NCBI GenBank assembly: GCA_900757715.1
Contig: CAAEOZ010000129.1
Coordinates: 1 to 16,601, forward strand
Direction: 5' to 3'
Source: an uncultured Veillonella sp.
Lineage (GTDB): Bacteria; Bacillota; Negativicutes; Veillonellales; Veillonellaceae
Length of the DNA: 16,601 nucleotides
A program made the position numbers and the translations under genes. The stretch's first letter is position 1; each line of letters opens with the position of its first letter. Positions 15,285-16,601 of the stretch are shown in pieces. The notes under the pieces are model-generated. The model was not told where the DNA came from, did no database searches, and was given only the letters and a program-made list of their open reading frames with translations.

Positions 15285-16430
15285 ATGACACTACAAGAAC
15301 GAGAGGCTCGTGCCTGTGCCATCATAGATAATATGGCACCGGAATTACGTGCTATTTCCTTATATTTACACGATAATCCAGAATTGGGCTTGAATGAGCA
15401 TAAAGCAGTAAAGGTAATTCACCAATTCTTAGAAAAACAGAATTTTATATCTCAAGTAGGTCTCGCCGACATGCGTGAGTTACAAACCGCGTTGAGAGCC
15501 GACTATAGAGGTAATGCTAAATATAAAATCGCATTCTTAGGAGAATATGATGCCTTACCTGAGCTCGGTCATGGTTGTGGTCATAATCTTATTGCCATGA
15601 TGAGCTTAGGTGCTGCTGTTGCTTTCAGTCAAAGTGCGCCACAGGATTGGGGAACGACTTTCTTTGGTTGCCCTGCAGAGGAAACTATCGGTGGTAAGGT
15701 ATATATGGCAGAGGCTGGTTTATTTAAGGGCTATGAGGCGGCGCTTATTATTCATCCTGGCGGTGAAAATGAGGTGGGGGGCACATCCTTAGCGACACAT
15801 CCACTAGAGGTTACCTTTCATGGGCGCTCCTGTCATATTGCATCCTTAACAGATTCAGGAATTAATGCCTTAGATTGTGCGGTAGAATTATATCAAAAAA
15901 TAAAAGAGTTAAAGAAAACCTTTCCTAAAGGAGCTATTGTGGGGGCCATTTTTACTGAAGCAGGTACAGCGCCCAATGTGGTTACACCAAAGGCTACGAT
16001 TCGTATGACTGTTCGTGGTAGTACAGTGGATGATTTAGAAGGTATTATTTTGCCGGCTATCAAAGAGGCGGCTCAAGAAATCAGTTCATCCTATGGAGCT
16101 CAAGTTGAAATGCATCATTATGAGCCACTCTTTAAGGATATGCGTCAAGATAAAAAGCTATTAGATCTCTTTAAGGATGTGATGACTGAGTTTGGTGAAA
16201 TACCTCGTATATTGCCTGATGATGAGGCTGATGGTAGTACTGACGTAGGTAATGTGTCCTATGAAGTGCCTACGGCGCAGCCTACGTTGCAAATTGGTTT
16301 GGGATTAGAAGCACATACGCCAGAATTCACTTGTGCAGCAGGTTCTGACTATGGATTGGCACAAGCTATTAAAGGAGCTAAAATTATGGCTGTTGTAGCC
16401 TTGCGATATGCCTTGCTACGTGATGCCTAA
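15285..16430 (+). CDS. M20 family metallopeptidase (AbgB/ACY1L2-like amidohydrolase)
   Basis: Zinc- or manganese-type amidohydrolase of family M20, 381 residues, cytoplasmic. Metal-site features are visible: GHGCGHN with Cys98 and His100, the catalytic pair Glu132-Glu133 in PAEETIGG, His157 in IIHPGGE, and His344 in AHTPEF near the C-terminus. The Cys-containing motif puts it with the M20D-like aminoacylase/carboxypeptidase group. LGEYDALPELGHGCGHNLI resembles the AbgB/ACY1L2 branch, which cleaves p-aminobenzoyl-glutamate or dipeptide-like amides. The dimerisation-domain motif HGRSCHIASLTDSGINALD (179-197) is also present. The substrate is unknown; a dipeptide or N-acyl amino acid is likely. 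The start ATG follows AAGGGGAG. It lies 165 bp after ldcA, behind the tandem repeats, and is followed by a hairpin. Confidence 0.9.
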   Translation: MTLQEREARACAIIDNMAPELRAISLYLHDNPELGLNEHKAVKVIHQFLEKQNFISQVGLADMRELQTALRADYRGNAKYKIAFLGEYDALPELGHGCGHNLIAMMSLGAAVAFSQSAPQDWGTTFFGCPAEETIGGKVYMAEAGLFKGYEAALIIHPGGENEVGGTSLATHPLEVTFHGRSCHIASLTDSGINALDCAVELYQKIKELKKTFPKGAIVGAIFTEAGTAPNVVTPKATIRMTVRGSTVDDLEGIILPAIKEAAQEISSSYGAQVEMHHYEPLFKDMRQDKKLLDLFKDVMTEFGEIPRILPDDEADGSTDVGNVSYEVPTAQPTLQIGLGLEAHTPEFTCAAGSDYGLAQAIKGAKIMAVVALRYALLRDA

Positions 16431-16431
16431 G

Positions 16432-16453
16432 TTTTGACATATAGAGGTCAAAA
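16432..16453. promoter_or_regulatory. Inverted repeat over the -35 of the ABC-F promoter
   Basis: TTTTGAC-N8-GTCAAAA has perfect 7-bp arms. The left arm contains most of the -35 hexamer, and the right arm lies inside the promoter spacer. This is a natural position for a repressor site, but no regulator is encoded nearby in the window. Confidence 0.4.
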
Positions 16454-16462
16454 AGGTACAAT
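16434..16462 (+). promoter_or_regulatory. Consensus promoter upstream of the ABC-F gene
   Basis: TTGACA (16434-16439), 17-bp spacer, TACAAT (16457-16462). The -35 is a perfect match and the -10 has one mismatch. The predicted transcription start near 16469 lies upstream of the hairpin at 16491-16514, giving a leader of about 65 nt. A second TATAAT at 16466-16471 lacks a -35. Confidence 0.8.
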
Positions 16463-16490
16463 AGATATAATATTTAAGTAAGTATGAAAC

Positions 16491-16516
16491 AAGCCGTCTT
16501 CTACAAGACGGCTTTT
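16491..16516 (+). terminator. Terminator or attenuator hairpin before the ABC-F gene
   Basis: A perfect 10-bp stem (AAGCCGTCTT / AAGACGGCTT) has a 4-nt CTAC loop and a short T run (TTTTATT). It probably ends transcription of the M20 gene. Because it lies downstream of the consensus promoter, it would also be transcribed in the ABC-F leader and could attenuate that gene. Confidence 0.8.
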
Positions 16517-16534
16517 ATTCCGGTGGAGATAGAT

Positions 16535-16601
16535 ATGAGTGTTTTAACCGTTTCAAATGTAACCCATGGTTTTGGAGCGCGACAAATTTTAGATGATGCA
16601 T
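16535..16601 (+). CDS. ABC-F family ATPase, N-terminal fragment (3' partial)
   Basis: Only 22 codons are in the window: MSVLTVSNVTHGFGARQILDDA. This closely fits the start of Firmicutes ABC-F proteins (MSxLxVxxxxHxFGxRxxxxxx), soluble duplicated-ATPase proteins that act on the ribosome as translation factors or antibiotic-protection proteins. The Walker motifs lie beyond the edge. GGTGGAG, 7 nt before the ATG, supports this start. The frame is open upstream to another ATG at 16484, giving a possible 17-residue N-terminal extension read through the hairpin, but that ATG has no clear ribosome binding site. Which ABC-F subfamily it belongs to cannot be told. Confidence 0.75.
   Translation, partial: MSVLTVSNVTHGFGARQILDDA

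Overview
The window looks like chromosome from a diderm Firmicute of the class Negativicutes, most likely Veillonella or a close relative. This is inferred from the moderately AT-rich base composition, strong GGAGG-type ribosome binding sites, and the protein styles (Firmicutes-type pyridoxamine kinase, CydB beginning like Bacillus CydB, a Firmicutes-type ABC-F N-terminus). I have no database match to confirm the genus. There are no rRNA or tRNA genes, insertion sequences, phage genes or CRISPR arrays.

Layout: (1) 1-4800, + strand: the end of a cytochrome bd oxidase locus. It holds CydB (5' end cut by the window edge), a strong terminator, and a single-polypeptide CydD-CydC fusion, the ABC exporter needed to assemble cytochrome bd. 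(2) 5070-6239, +: an unrecognised 389-residue protein with membrane segments, with its own extended -10 promoter. (3) 6369-7808, - strand: a two-gene unit of pyridoxamine/pyridoxal kinase and a DUF805 membrane protein. It converges on the unknown gene across a long nested hairpin that can terminate both strands. (4) 7944-14124, +: a tightly packed operon oppB-oppC-oppD-oppF-serine hydrolase-oppA, with overlapping or near-overlapping junctions, ending at a good intrinsic terminator. (5) 14181-16430, +: an LD-carboxypeptidase (S66, LdcA/MccF) and an M20 metallopeptidase, separated by an AT-rich tandem-repeat block. (6) 16434-16601: a consensus promoter, a terminator-like leader hairpin, and the first 22 codons of an ABC-F ATPase.

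Regions 4 and 5 read together as peptide uptake and intracellular peptide processing. An OppA-like binding protein and the OppBCDF importer bring oligopeptides in. A class-A beta-lactamase-fold hydrolase without a signal peptide, an LD-carboxypeptidase and an M20 amidohydrolase could then trim them in the cytosol. LdcA next to an OppA/MppA-type importer suggests recycling of murein peptides, but this is inference.

The less ordinary signals are the serine hydrolase that lacks the class A general-base glutamate, the 15-bp tandem repeat upstream of the M20 gene, the promoter-hairpin-leader arrangement ahead of the ABC-F gene, the nested palindrome at the convergent junction, the CydDC fusion, and the unrecognised membrane protein.
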